Position numbers and translations under genes: made by a program. A DNA stretch of 54,262 nucleotides from Planctomycetaceae bacterium (GTDB lineage Bacteria > Planctomycetota > Planctomycetia > Pirellulales > Thermoguttaceae), in NCBI GenBank assembly GCA_015062085.1, contig SUVI01000007.1, forward strand, positions 1 through 54,262, in the 5' to 3' direction. Shown piece after piece: positions 44,446-53,169 of this stretch; the stretch's first letter is position 1; each line of letters starts with the position of its first letter. A model generated the notes under the pieces. It did not search any database. It had not been told where the DNA came from and saw nothing but the letters and a program-made list of their open reading frames with translations.

Positions 44446-45390
44446 ATGATTTCGGGCTACGTATTCGAGAATGGAAAACTCGTTGAAGCAGACGATCAAA
44501 TGTCCGCGCCGGTCCTGTTCTGCTCTGAGCCGGATCAGATTGAAAAAATGTTCATCCAGACGGAGTTCAATCTTGGCCAGCACACCATGACCTCCATGCT
44601 GGACGCGGGCGAGCTTCCGCGTATTGAAAGCCGCGGCGGCGACAAGATCGTCATCATCTGTAAGCATCCCCTGCCCGTCACGGTCTCCGAGAAAAACATC
44701 GAATTCCACGTCATTTCACTGGGAGCCGTCATTTACGGTGACCGGCTTCTTTTCATCTGTGACGAAAAGATCCCGATGAAGACCCTTTTCACGCCGATGC
44801 ACATGGAGAACATTCGCGACGTGCTTCTGAATATGCTTCACCGCACGACGCTTCACTTCCACGAACATCTGCGCGGGATCAGTCTCGGCATGGATCAAAA
44901 GGAGGAAGAGGTCATCGAAACGGCCTCGACGGAACTGTTGATGGAGCTTTTCTCGGTCGCCAAGCACATGACATACTATGTGAGCGCACTGAATGGGAAC
45001 CACTCGCTCATCGAGCGCATTTACCAGAAGACAGAGACTTTGGGATTCAATGAGCAGCAGAAAGAGATCCTGGACGACATTCGGCTTGACAGTGCACAGT
45101 GCTGCCAGGCGGCACAGATCACGACGAGCATCATGACGAAAATGACGGACGCACGCATCGCGCTGATGGGAAATAATGTGAGCGTTTTGATGAAGCGTCT
45201 GACGCTCATTTCACTTGGCATGATGCCGCTGAATCTCATCGCGGGGATCGGCGGAATGTCTGAATTTACGGCATTCTCTGAAAATTACCTTCACCTTCCC
45301 ATGGGGACTGCCTACCTCGTTCTTTTTGCATTTCTCGGAATCGTAAGCTGCGTAACTTTCAAGATCCTCCAGAAAATGCGTCTTCTTTGA
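44446..45390 (+). CDS. corA: CorA-family divalent metal channel/transporter
   Basis: 314 aa. A soluble N-terminal alpha/beta domain and long helices (about 100-240) precede two C-terminal membrane helices (LISLGMMPLNLIAGIGG and AYLVLFAFLGIVSCVTF), the CorA layout. The signature loop reads AGIGGMSEFTAF; the classical Gly-Met-Asn motif is not intact, so Mg2+ versus other metal specificity is uncertain. AAAGGAGG lies upstream of the ATG, a very strong site. It is followed by a long inverted repeat shared with the convergent hydrolase gene. Confidence 0.83.
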   Translation: MISGYVFENGKLVEADDQMSAPVLFCSEPDQIEKMFIQTEFNLGQHTMTSMLDAGELPRIESRGGDKIVIICKHPLPVTVSEKNIEFHVISLGAVIYGDRLLFICDEKIPMKTLFTPMHMENIRDVLLNMLHRTTLHFHEHLRGISLGMDQKEEEVIETASTELLMELFSVAKHMTYYVSALNGNHSLIERIYQKTETLGFNEQQKEILDDIRLDSAQCCQAAQITTSIMTKMTDARIALMGNNVSVLMKRLTLISLGMMPLNLIAGIGGMSEFTAFSENYLHLPMGTAYLVLFAFLGIVSCVTFKILQKMRLL

Positions 45391-45435
45391 GGCTGCCGTT
45401 TGGTAATTGGCTTCATCGGCATGGCGCATTCGGCA

Positions 45436-45484
45436 CAGCCTTGAGGAAGGGAGGGCTGGTATCTCGCCTCCCTTCAAAAGGCTG
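45436..45484. terminator. Bidirectional hairpin between convergent genes
   Basis: Arms cagccttgaggaagggagg / cctcccttcaaaaggctg form a near-continuous 16-bp stem. T-tracts are weak on both sides. Confidence 0.6.
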
Positions 45485-45491
45485 CGGCAAA

Positions 45492-46904
45492 CTACTGCAC
45501 GCGGAGTTTCAGGCGGGTCTTTTGCTGCGTCAGCGTGAGCGACGGGATGGAAAGGAGTCCGCGTGGATCGGTTTTTACCGTTCCGCACTGCGTTCCATAC
45601 TCCCAGCGGACCATCTGATCCGGCTGAAGTTTCAGACTTTGGAGACGCCGAAGCGTCACGTCTGCCGTCGTACTTTGGGGGACGGTGAAGAATTTGGAGT
45701 TGAGTTCTTCATTGGAAACGAGCCAGAGATCCATTTCGAATCCGCGTGGTAGATCCGTGACGTTTTCCCATCGGAACCAGGCGTTGACCTGTCCGGGAGT
45801 CGTGCACTTTTCCCGTTCCGGCCACGGGACCGGGTCGTCGCACTGCGCGTTCGTGAAGACCGGGTAAGCTGCGTTTTTTCGGATGGAGAGCCAGTCGAAG
45901 GACTCGATCAGGTCGTTTACTTCGCAGATCTTTTCTGTATTATTCGCGTGTCCGAACGTTCCCCAGTAGGCGATGAGCGGGTAGCGGTGACGTTTCATTC
46001 CGGAGAAGAGCAATTCGTGTCCGTTGGACCAGCTGTCGTTTGTGCCGGAGTAATCGATGCAGACTGGCGGTTCCGGGATGAGGCCGGCGGGGACGGCATC
46101 GGGCGGGAGTTCCTTTCCGTCGGCGTCGATGAATCCCATTCGGTGAGCGGCGTGCAGAGCTCCAGCGGGAACGTTCGCTTTGACTGCCGCAAAAATATCG
46201 CCGTGACGCAGACCGATCCCCAGCGTGCCGCTTCCTCCCATGGAGTTGCCGCACAGGTAGACGCGGTCCGGGTCGATCTGGTATTTCGCGATGGTCCATT
46301 TGACCGTGTCGATGATCCGTTTTTCGCACGGAGTCAGTTCAAGGCCGGCTTTCGCTCGGTTCGCATCATTGACGGTCTCATGAGCGGCCAGGCCGCCCCA
46401 CCACCAATCGATCCGGTTGGCGGCACAGTCCACATAGAGTGCGAAGAAACTCTCCGGCGCATGGTAAATATCGTGGTTTCCTTTTGTTTTCGTGCATTCC
46501 AGGCACGTCTGGACGCTGTGTCCGGCCGAATGAAGGACGACGTAAAGCGGGAGGCCCGCACGTTTCCCTGTTTTGGGGTGAAGGACCGCGAACGTGTCGT
46601 GCTGAGCGGGATCCGCGGCATTCCATTCCGGTCGGGATCCGTGCGTGAACCATTCCAGCGTGCGTTCGGTAAAGAGCTCCGTTTTGGCAAGAACGGGAGA
46701 CCAAACACTTTCAGACGCAAGCTCTTGCGCGGTACTTTGTGCGGTACTTTGTGCGGTACTTTGTGCGGTACTTTGTGCGGTACTTTGTGCGCCGGTCTGT
46801 GCGCCGGTCTGCGCTGTGCCGGAAACGAAATGCGGCCGGAGGGCGTGAGCCAGTGCGGCGGTGGAGGAAAATAGGATCGTCTGGTGGAATTGACGGCGAT
46901 GCAT
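45492..46904 (-). CDS. Exported alpha/beta hydrolase (esterase-like)
   Basis: 470 aa. The N-terminus HRRQFHQTILFSSTAALAHA looks like a Tat-type or Sec signal. A TGAQ/STAQ tract follows, from 12-bp units (46730-46800). The catalytic domain has PLYVVLHSAGHS, the nucleophile elbow CGNSMGGSG, an acid candidate in IDYSGTNDSW, and His in WGTFGHANN. It is related to secreted esterases/polysaccharide depolymerases in this order; the substrate is unknown. A C-terminal beta domain of about 110 residues could bind carbohydrate (inference). AAAGGAG sits six bases before ATG 46904, so a longer frame to 46967 is not used. Confidence 0.8.
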   Translation of the reverse strand: MHRRQFHQTILFSSTAALAHALRPHFVSGTAQTGAQTGAQSTAQSTAQSTAQSTAQSTAQELASESVWSPVLAKTELFTERTLEWFTHGSRPEWNAADPAQHDTFAVLHPKTGKRAGLPLYVVLHSAGHSVQTCLECTKTKGNHDIYHAPESFFALYVDCAANRIDWWWGGLAAHETVNDANRAKAGLELTPCEKRIIDTVKWTIAKYQIDPDRVYLCGNSMGGSGTLGIGLRHGDIFAAVKANVPAGALHAAHRMGFIDADGKELPPDAVPAGLIPEPPVCIDYSGTNDSWSNGHELLFSGMKRHRYPLIAYWGTFGHANNTEKICEVNDLIESFDWLSIRKNAAYPVFTNAQCDDPVPWPEREKCTTPGQVNAWFRWENVTDLPRGFEMDLWLVSNEELNSKFFTVPQSTTADVTLRRLQSLKLQPDQMVRWEYGTQCGTVKTDPRGLLSIPSLTLTQQKTRLKLRVQ

Positions 46905-47041
46905 ACGGAACTCCTTTAAAAGAAGGATGGCAGGACATACTTGTGGGACAAAATGACGGTCTTTCACTTTTTTTGAAACATTCCGTCAGCCGGAAGTTCG
47001 AAACGGCGCCCTGTGCGCTGGAAAGACCTTTCCACTGTTTC

Positions 47042-47070
47042 ATTTTAGCACGATTTCGATGAAATGTAAA
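47042..47070 (-). promoter_or_regulatory. Promoter of the exported hydrolase
   Basis: Minus strand TTTACA, 17-bp spacer, TAAAAT, about 138 bp before the ATG. Confidence 0.75.
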
Positions 47071-47227
47071 GTCTCTGGCCTGCAAAAAAACTTTTTTTAA
47101 GGAAATTTTTCCTCAGGATCAGACATTTTGCTCTTCCTGTCAGCCGGCATTTTGTGTATAATGCGCATATTCGGAAGATGATTCTGAAAATTTTTCAAAA
47201 GTCGGGCGCGATCCCGCTTTTTTCAGC

Positions 47228-47254
47228 TTGCAGTTTCTGAATTCCGTGTATACT
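47228..47254 (+). promoter_or_regulatory. Candidate promoter of the acidic repeat gene
   Basis: TTGCAG, 15-bp spacer, TATACT. A second -10 (TATAAT, 47157-47162) lies 90 bp upstream without a good -35. Which one is used cannot be decided. Confidence 0.4.
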
Positions 47255-47406
47255 GTGGAAATTGAAACTGAACTTGGGCTGGAAGGATGCCTGCATGACG
47301 TCGGTGCCGCAGATGGTGCGCGTCTCTTGCGGGAAATATTCAGCAGGTGACTGCGGCAAAAGTGTTTTGCCCGCGAAACGAAGATCCAATCCGTACGGAG
47401 AATCCA

Positions 47407-48096
47407 ATGGTTAATTTCGAGAAGACGCCTCAGGATAAACTGAATGAAGAATCCACGTTTTACGATCCCGAAGAAGGCGTGGAGTACGAGTACGTCGAGG
47501 AGGAAGAGGTCTCCGAGGACGGCGTGGAGTATGAGTACGTCGAAGAGGAAGAGGTTCCTGAAGACGGCGTGGAATACGAATACGTCGAAGAGGAAGAGGT
47601 TCCCGAGGACGGCGTGGAATACGAATACGTCGAAGAGGAAGAGGTTCCCGAGGACGGCGTGGAGTACGAGTACGTCGAAGAAGAGGTTCCCGAGGACGGC
47701 GTGGAGTACGAGTACGTCGAAGAAGAGGTTTCCGAGGACGGCGTGGAGTACGAGTACGTCGATGGTGAGGAACTTCCGGACGGAATGGCATCGGATGGCG
47801 AAGCGTACGCGGCAGACGGTCTTGCGGAGGAAGCAGAACGTGCCGGTCTGGACGACGAGGCATTCGGTGACGTGAGCGGTGACGGTGAAGACAGTGAAGA
47901 TGGTAAAGACGCTGAGGACGGCGAGACCGGAGAGGAAGGCGAGAAACCGCGTTCCTTCTTTGGCCGTCTTACGGAAGCGACTCCATACGAGGTCATGATC
48001 GGGCTTGCGTTCTTGTTCATTATGATCGGGATCCTGCTCATGCTCATGGAATGGATGCGTTACGAGATGATCTCTTACCCGAATTACACAAAATAA
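47407..48096 (+). CDS. Acidic repeat protein with C-terminal membrane anchor
   Basis: 229 aa, not recognised. Residues ~20-120 consist of seven repeats of a 14-15-residue unit with consensus EDGVEYEYVEEEEVP, very rich in Glu, Tyr and Val; later copies lack one or two Glu. A further acidic region follows, then a short basic segment (EKPRSFFGRLTEATPYE) and one membrane helix (VMIGLAFLFIMIGILLMLM) close to the C-terminus. It is therefore a tail-anchored protein with a long, highly negative domain. Such a domain could chelate cations or bind basic partners (inference). GGAG lies six bases upstream of ATG 47407. Confidence 0.72.
   Translation: MVNFEKTPQDKLNEESTFYDPEEGVEYEYVEEEEVSEDGVEYEYVEEEEVPEDGVEYEYVEEEEVPEDGVEYEYVEEEEVPEDGVEYEYVEEEVPEDGVEYEYVEEEVSEDGVEYEYVDGEELPDGMASDGEAYAADGLAEEAERAGLDDEAFGDVSGDGEDSEDGKDAEDGETGEEGEKPRSFFGRLTEATPYEVMIGLAFLFIMIGILLMLMEWMRYEMISYPNYTK
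47480..47765 (+). repeat. 45-bp (42-bp variant) in-frame array
   Basis: Seven units starting gacggcgtggagtacgagta. Unit length drops from 45 to 42 bp in the last copies by loss of one Glu codon. Synonymous differences (gaatac/gagtac) mark sub-blocks that were copied together. Confidence 0.9.
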
Positions 48097-48177
48097 CCAA
48101 CCGATCCGATGGTGAAACGAGCTGGATGTGAGGCTCTGTGTGTTCGGATGCGGTCTGGATGTATGGAGTGACGGATC

Positions 48178-48219
48178 AAAAGCGGAGCATGCCGAACAGC
48201 GGCGGACTCCGTTTTTTTT
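48178..48219 (+). terminator. Intrinsic terminator after the acidic repeat gene
   Basis: Arms aaaagcggag / ctccgttttt around an inner gccg/cggc-type helix, ending in eight Ts. It lies inside an apparent upstream extension of the next reading frame, which argues that the enolase-family gene starts downstream of it. Confidence 0.7.
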
Positions 48220-48247
48220 GTATGCTGTAGATCAGGAGGAACTGAAA

Positions 48248-49612
48248 GTGCTTTCAGACGTCTTTTTGAAGAATGTGGAATCGTGGACGGAGCATTTTGC
48301 GTACCGTTTTCCGATGCAGTTTGGCGGGCGTGTCGTGTCGGACGTGACGATTTTGAACGTCAAAGCGGAAGTCGAGTCACGTTCCGGCCAGCGCGGAACG
48401 GGGTACGGTGCTATGACGATGGGAAACGCTTGGGCATGGATCTCGCAGACGCTGGGAAATGAGCAGACGCTGGACTGCATGATCGCGCTGGGAAAGAAAC
48501 TGTGCGGGATCGCGTCGGAGTATCGTGAGGCTGGGCATCCGATGGAGATCTGCCGTGCGTTGGCGCAGTCGTATGACTCGGCCGCGCAGTCCGTCATGGA
48601 GGAAAAGGGGTTGACGGCACTTGACCGGTTTCCGAAACTTGCGCAGATGGTGTCGGCCAGTCCCCTTGAGGCTGCGATTTTTGACGCATACGGGAAAATG
48701 CTGGGCCGCGATTCTTTCCAGCTTCTTTCGGGTGAATTCATGAATTTCGATCTTTCGTACTACCTGAACGACGATTTTCGCGGTGAGTTCCTGGATCAGT
48801 ACGTCCTTGCGAAGCCGAAAAAATCACTTTCGCTCTATCATTCGGTCGGCGGAATGGATCCGTTGACGGACGCGGACCTTACGGAGCGGGTCGGTGACGG
48901 ACTTCCTGAAACGCTGGCCGAGTGGATCCAGACGGATGGGCTGACGCACCTGAAGATCAAGCTCAACGGAAGTGATTTGGACTGGGACGTTGACCGAATG
49001 GCCTCGATCGAATCGGTGACTGCGGATGTGCAGGAGAAACGCGGATGCACACAGTGGGCCTACTCAGCAGACTTCAACGAAAAGTGCCCGAACGAGGAGT
49101 ACGTTTTTGAGTGGCTGCGCAGGGTCGAAGAACGTGCTCCGCGCGCAGTTGGACGGCTGCAGTATGTCGAGCAGCCGACGTGCAGAGATTTGAAACGGGA
49201 ACCGATCATCGAAATGTTTCGCGTCGCGCAGATCCGTCCGGTAGTCATCGATGAATCGCTCACGGATTTCGAGGCGTTCCTTTTGAGCCGAAGCCGCGGA
49301 TACTCCGGAGTCGCGCTTAAAGCCTGCAAGGGACACCATGAAGCACTCCTGATGGCCGCCGCCGCGCAGAAGTACGGAATGTTTCTCTGCGTACAGGACC
49401 TCACCTGTCCCGGAGCCGCATTCCTCCACAGTGCCTCGCTTGCCGCGCACATTCCGACCGTCGAGGCGATCGAAGGAAACGGACGGCAGTACTGTCCCTC
49501 TGCCAGTGCGGCACTCGCTCCGAAATATCCGAACCTCTTCAAGGTACATGACGGCCGGATCCGGACCGATGTGCTAAACGGCCCCGGACTCGGATTTTGC
49601 GCGTTTGAATGA
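48248..49612 (+). CDS. Enolase-superfamily enzyme (mandelate racemase/muconate cycloisomerase type)
   Basis: 454 aa, long for the superfamily. The C-terminal barrel shows LKIKLNG (K-x-K), SADFNEKC (Asp), YVEQPT (Glu), VIDESL (Asp) and ALKACKG (Lys), the expected order of catalytic Lys and metal ligands. The reaction is abstraction of an alpha-proton from a carboxylate; the substrate is unknown. The GTG at 48248 is chosen because AGGAGGAA lies six bases upstream; the frame is open to 48128, but that part contains a terminator. The following hairpin at 49689 probably ends the transcript. Confidence 0.82.
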   Translation: MLSDVFLKNVESWTEHFAYRFPMQFGGRVVSDVTILNVKAEVESRSGQRGTGYGAMTMGNAWAWISQTLGNEQTLDCMIALGKKLCGIASEYREAGHPMEICRALAQSYDSAAQSVMEEKGLTALDRFPKLAQMVSASPLEAAIFDAYGKMLGRDSFQLLSGEFMNFDLSYYLNDDFRGEFLDQYVLAKPKKSLSLYHSVGGMDPLTDADLTERVGDGLPETLAEWIQTDGLTHLKIKLNGSDLDWDVDRMASIESVTADVQEKRGCTQWAYSADFNEKCPNEEYVFEWLRRVEERAPRAVGRLQYVEQPTCRDLKREPIIEMFRVAQIRPVVIDESLTDFEAFLLSRSRGYSGVALKACKGHHEALLMAAAAQKYGMFLCVQDLTCPGAAFLHSASLAAHIPTVEAIEGNGRQYCPSASAALAPKYPNLFKVHDGRIRTDVLNGPGLGFCAFE

Positions 49613-49625
49613 GTTTTTTGCAGCT

Positions 49626-49666
49626 CTTCCGCGGTGGAATTTAGCTCTTCCGCGGCGGATTAGTAC
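49626..49666. repeat. 21-bp duplication after the enolase-family stop codon
   Basis: Two copies of agctcttccgcgg plus a variable end, each with a TAG at the junction, beginning about ten bases past the TGA. Confidence 0.7.
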
Positions 49667-49688
49667 TCAGCTGCCGGATGGATCAAAA

Positions 49689-49722
49689 AAAGTCCGACTG
49701 TCTTACGACGAAATCGGACTTT
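49689..49722 (+). terminator. Terminator-like hairpin after the enolase-family gene
   Basis: Perfect arms aaagtccga / tcggacttt, loop of 16 bases, followed by ccccccc instead of Ts. It could act with the preceding A-run on the opposite strand. Confidence 0.55.
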
Positions 49723-49915
49723 CCCCCCCCTGGGGTATACTGTGGATGAGGAAATGCTTCCGTCACCCGTATGATGCAGGAATCGGCATCGCGCAGTCAT
49801 TTCTTGAGTCATTTTGTGACTTTCTCGTGTATTTTCGATAAAAATTTATTTTTTCTTGAAATTTTAGTAAAATCTGCCCAAAAAATTTTTTCTCACCCTG
49901 TTCAAAACTTAAGAA

Positions 49916-49926
49916 TGTGGTATAAT
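49916..49926 (+). promoter_or_regulatory. Extended -10 of the HAD hydrolase gene
   Basis: TGTGGTATAAT with TATAAT at 49921-49926, 64 bp before the ATG; no good -35. The rest of the 377-bp gap (49613-49989) holds only the 21-bp duplication and the hairpin. Confidence 0.6.
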
Positions 49927-49989
49927 CAGAGTATCGTTTTCGTTTTGATTCGAACCTTACCTTAAAATCAAACCATTCAGAGGCACAGA

Positions 49990-50850
49990 ATGTACGATCT
50001 GAAACCTACGAAAGACTTTTTCATCGGGCTGGATTCCGATGGGTGCATTTTTGATACGATGGAACTGAAGCAAAAAGAATGCTTCACGCCGAATACGATC
50101 AAGTATTTTGGGCTTCAGGGCGTCAGCAAATACGCTCGAGAGGCGTGCGATTTCGTGAATCTCTACAGTCAGAGCCGCGGGATCAATCGTTTCCCAGCCC
50201 TCGTTGAAGAACTGGAATGGACCGCCTCCCGTCCGGAAGTCGTAGCCCGCGGGATCAAGATCTCCGTCCCGCAGGCGCTGAAGGACTGGATCGCACGGGA
50301 ATCCAAGCTTGGGAATCCGGCTCTCATCGAAGAAGTGAAGCGCAATCCCTCTCCCGAAATGGAAAACGTTCTGGCCTGGTCGCTCGCAGTGAATGAAACG
50401 GTGACGAACATGGTCTATGGAGTCCCGCCGTTCCCTTACGTGCGTGAATGCCTTCAGAAAATGCAGGCCAAAGCCGACACGCTCGTCGTGAGTCAGACTC
50501 CGAATGAAGCTCTCGTGCGCGAATGGCGCGAACACGACATCGATCAGTACGTCACGGAGATCTGCGGTCAGGAATTCGGTACGAAGGCGGAAGTACTTTC
50601 CAACGCTGCCAAATACGCGGAAAACCACGTCCTGATGGTCGGCGATGCCCCCGGCGACTACAAAGCCGCGAAAGCGAACGGTACACTCTTTTACCCGATC
50701 AATCCCGGTGCGGAAGAAGCGAGCTGGAAGCGTCTTTACGAAGAAGCTCTCGACAAATTCTTTAACGGCACGTTCGCCGGCGAGTACCAGCAGATGCTGC
50801 TCGACGAGTTCAATACGTACCTGCCGATCGATCCTCCGTGGAAGAAGTAG
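49990..50850 (+). CDS. HAD-superfamily hydrolase
   Basis: 286 aa, cytoplasmic, probably a phosphatase. Motif I FFIGLDSDGCIFDTM provides the nucleophile Asp15 and acid/base Asp17. Motif II is VVSQTP, motif III Lys is near GTKAEVL, and motif IV is LMVGDAPGDYKAAKANG. A large helical cap lies between motifs I and II. The substrate is not identifiable. AGAGG lies before the ATG. The gene is followed by a partial copy of the dispersed palindromic element. Confidence 0.88.
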   Translation: MYDLKPTKDFFIGLDSDGCIFDTMELKQKECFTPNTIKYFGLQGVSKYAREACDFVNLYSQSRGINRFPALVEELEWTASRPEVVARGIKISVPQALKDWIARESKLGNPALIEEVKRNPSPEMENVLAWSLAVNETVTNMVYGVPPFPYVRECLQKMQAKADTLVVSQTPNEALVREWREHDIDQYVTEICGQEFGTKAEVLSNAAKYAENHVLMVGDAPGDYKAAKANGTLFYPINPGAEEASWKRLYEEALDKFFNGTFAGEYQQMLLDEFNTYLPIDPPWKK

Positions 50851-50884
50851 AGCGCCGCTCAACGGAATACCGCTGAAAAGAAAA

Positions 50885-51085
50885 GGATCTCTGACGCGAA
50901 TTTTTCGGAAAACACGGAAGAGCACGAAATGAATTTAAAATATTTTTAAAATATTTTTAAATTCCATTTTGTGTCTTTCGCGTTTTTTCATACTTTTCGT
51001 GTCCCCCTTTTTGTGTGTTTCAGGGCGTTCTCTGTGTCTTCTGTGATGAAACTGATGCGCAGTTGCCGGATGGCCCCTTTTTTCC
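50885..51085. repeat. Dispersed palindromic element, partial copy (orientation of copy 2)
   Basis: Matches the right half of 12470-12640: ggaaaacacg, aatttaaaatattttt (duplicated here), ttttcgtgt, and gtgatgaaactgatgcgcagttgccggatg at the end. It fills the gap between the HAD gene and the serine hydrolase fusion. Confidence 0.65.
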
Positions 51086-51137
51086 CACAGAAACTGGGTA
51101 GTCAGTAAATTCCCGCCAAACCGCCAAAGGTCGAATC

Positions 51138-53081
51138 ATGAGATCTGCGATCTGTCATTTCTTCTTTTTCCAGTTCCTGTTTTTTTTCGTTTTCACGCCG
51201 TTTTTTCGGGCAGAAGCAGATCCGCTGGAGGTCGTTTCGCCTGCCGAGCTTGGTTTCGACGAGACACACTTTCACGTGATGGACGGGTGGATCAGCGAAT
51301 TGATGGAGCGGAGAAACGTGCCCGGTGCGATCGTCTGCATCGGCCGAGGAAACCGGATCGCCTACCTCAAAATGTGGGGACTCCGTCACCAGAGACCGCA
51401 GCCGGAAGCCCATAGTGTCGATACGCTCTTCGACCTGGCCTCCGTCACGAAAGCGGCTGCAACTGCGACCGCGATCACGATGCTGATCGATTCGGGAAAA
51501 CTCTCCCCTGAAACTCCCGTCTGCCGCATCCTTCCGGAATTCAGCGGAAAAGGCAAAGAGCGGATCACCGTTCATCACCTGCTCACGCACACCTCCGGTT
51601 TGAAGGACGGCTACTCATGGGAGGGAGGTCCAGAGGCGATTTGGCGCAGGATCTGCGAGCTTCCCTGCCAGCATGAACCTGGAGAGCAGTTCCGGTACAG
51701 CTGCCTTGGATTCGTGGTGCTTGGGAAGATCGCGGAGCAGATCAGCGGTGAAAGTCTCGCCGATTTCACACGCAGCCGGATCTACCAGCCGATCGGCATG
51801 ATGGACACGATGTTTCTTCCGGATCCCGAACGAAGAAAACGGGCGGCAGTGACGCAGTTTTCCGACGGAATGTGGCTTCAGGGCGTCGTGAACGACACGC
51901 GGTCGCGCAGAATGGGGGGCGATGCAGGAAATGCCGGTCTTTTCTCGACCGTTCACGACCTGGCGCTTTTTGCGTCCGTCCTTCTTGATGAAGGCGAATA
52001 CACGGCTTCCGACGGCACACGCCAACGGCTTTTCTCTTCCGTAACCTTCGCGAAAATGTGTGCGCCGCATCCCACGACGGCCGGCATCCGCTCTCTCGGC
52101 TGGGACAAACGAAGCTGTACTCCGAACCGCGGCACGCTCCTCTCTCCTCAGGCGGTCGGACACGGAGGCTGGACGGGAATTTCCTTCTGGATAGACCCTG
52201 CCTCGGACCTTTTCGTCATCGTTCTCACGACGCGCCTGAATCTTGATCCTTCCGCCCCGAACATTTACCCAACCGCGGGCAAGATCGCAGACCTCGCCGT
52301 CGATGCGCTTCGCGACCCGCACGACGTGTACAGGATCCGCAGTTCCATCTCCGCCGCACTTCTCCCGCCGGAATCTGCCGCGGATCTTGATTTCTTCCGG
52401 CGATTCCAAGGCATCGGACTTCTTGTGGATCTCTCAGCATCGGAAGATCCGGAAAACTCCACTGCTCTGAAAATGCACCGGGCCGGCATCGCGCTTCGGA
52501 CAGTCTTTTGCCTGAATGAAGCGGCTGCCGTAAAACTCGAAGAGGCCTTTCGCGGCGAAAAAGGCCCCATTCCGACGCTCGTGAGGCTTGCGTCTCTCCC
52601 CAAACGCCGACTTCTCCCGCAGCATCTCGCGGGATTGGACGCTCTCGTTTTTGATGCAGTCCCGGCCGGTGACGGAAATTGCCAGACCGTCTCGGATCTT
52701 GGCCAAAGCATGTTGAGCGCCGCGGATCTTGGACTTTCCTTTTTCGTTTTGGACCATCCCGATCCCGCAGGAATGACGGAAGTCTCCGGCAGTTTTCCGA
52801 AACCGGGAACGGAATCCGAGCACTCCTTCCGGCGGCTTCCTGAAAGGTACGGAATGAGCGTTGGTGAACTCGCGCTCCTCTTCAATGGAGAGTATCGGCT
52901 CGGAATGCCGACAGACCCCAAAACGCAGGGTGCGCTGGGGATCGTACCATTTGAAAAGACGAACGTTCCGCTTCCTCAGGATGCTCCGGGCCCGATCCTT
53001 TCCGAAACGCTCCCGCTTCGGGGAGATGACGCATTGTTTCGGTTTCAGCGTGAACTTTACCTGATCTACCCGCGGCCGTGA
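51138..53081 (+). CDS. Serine hydrolase (beta-lactamase/AmiE-like) fused to a shortened DUF1343 (NamZ-like) domain
   Basis: 647 aa. The signal peptide (FFFFQFLFFFVFTPFFRAEA) is followed by a class C beta-lactamase-fold domain (about 30-400), with SVTK (Ser102, Lys105), RYSCLGF with Tyr187 and GHGGWTG. Residues ~430-647 resemble part of DUF1343/NamZ exo-N-acetylmuramidases: AGLDALVFDAVPAGDGNC, LGLSFFVLDHPDPAGM, RYGMSVGELALLFNGEY. In Bacillus subtilis, separate ybbC (NamZ) and ybbE (AmiE) genes act in peptidoglycan recycling, so a cell-wall role is plausible. The DUF1343 part is about half normal length and may be inactive. The end has TGA, TAG, TAA in a row, then a 21-bp array. Confidence 0.82.
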   Translation: MRSAICHFFFFQFLFFFVFTPFFRAEADPLEVVSPAELGFDETHFHVMDGWISELMERRNVPGAIVCIGRGNRIAYLKMWGLRHQRPQPEAHSVDTLFDLASVTKAAATATAITMLIDSGKLSPETPVCRILPEFSGKGKERITVHHLLTHTSGLKDGYSWEGGPEAIWRRICELPCQHEPGEQFRYSCLGFVVLGKIAEQISGESLADFTRSRIYQPIGMMDTMFLPDPERRKRAAVTQFSDGMWLQGVVNDTRSRRMGGDAGNAGLFSTVHDLALFASVLLDEGEYTASDGTRQRLFSSVTFAKMCAPHPTTAGIRSLGWDKRSCTPNRGTLLSPQAVGHGGWTGISFWIDPASDLFVIVLTTRLNLDPSAPNIYPTAGKIADLAVDALRDPHDVYRIRSSISAALLPPESAADLDFFRRFQGIGLLVDLSASEDPENSTALKMHRAGIALRTVFCLNEAAAVKLEEAFRGEKGPIPTLVRLASLPKRRLLPQHLAGLDALVFDAVPAGDGNCQTVSDLGQSMLSAADLGLSFFVLDHPDPAGMTEVSGSFPKPGTESEHSFRRLPERYGMSVGELALLFNGEYRLGMPTDPKTQGALGIVPFEKTNVPLPQDAPGPILSETLPLRGDDALFRFQRELYLIYPRP

Positions 53082-53150
53082 TAGTAAATTTCGTGTTCGT
53101 GACGGCAAATTTTGTGTTCGTGACGGCAAATTTTGTGTTCGTGAACTGAA
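53079..53150 (+). repeat. 21-bp tandem array at the stop codon
   Basis: Three units of ttcgtgacggcaaattttgtg. TGA recurs in the reading frame of the upstream gene at 53079, 53100, 53121 and 53142, in addition to TAG and TAA right after the first stop. Confidence 0.9.
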
Positions 53151-53169
53151 ATTACGTGCCGTTTTTCGG

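Larger units (their letters stand above)
46905..47406. other. Divergent intergenic region
   Basis: 502 bp without a supported gene. It holds a minus-strand promoter at 47042-47070 and plus-strand -10 elements at 47157 and 47249. A weak hairpin with a T-run lies at 47199-47222 in the leader of the acidic repeat gene. Confidence 0.6.

Noticed and set aside
48128..48247. N-terminal extension of the enolase-family protein
   Set aside because: It would be read through an intrinsic terminator and lacks a ribosome site, while GTG 48248 has AGGAGGAA in the right place.
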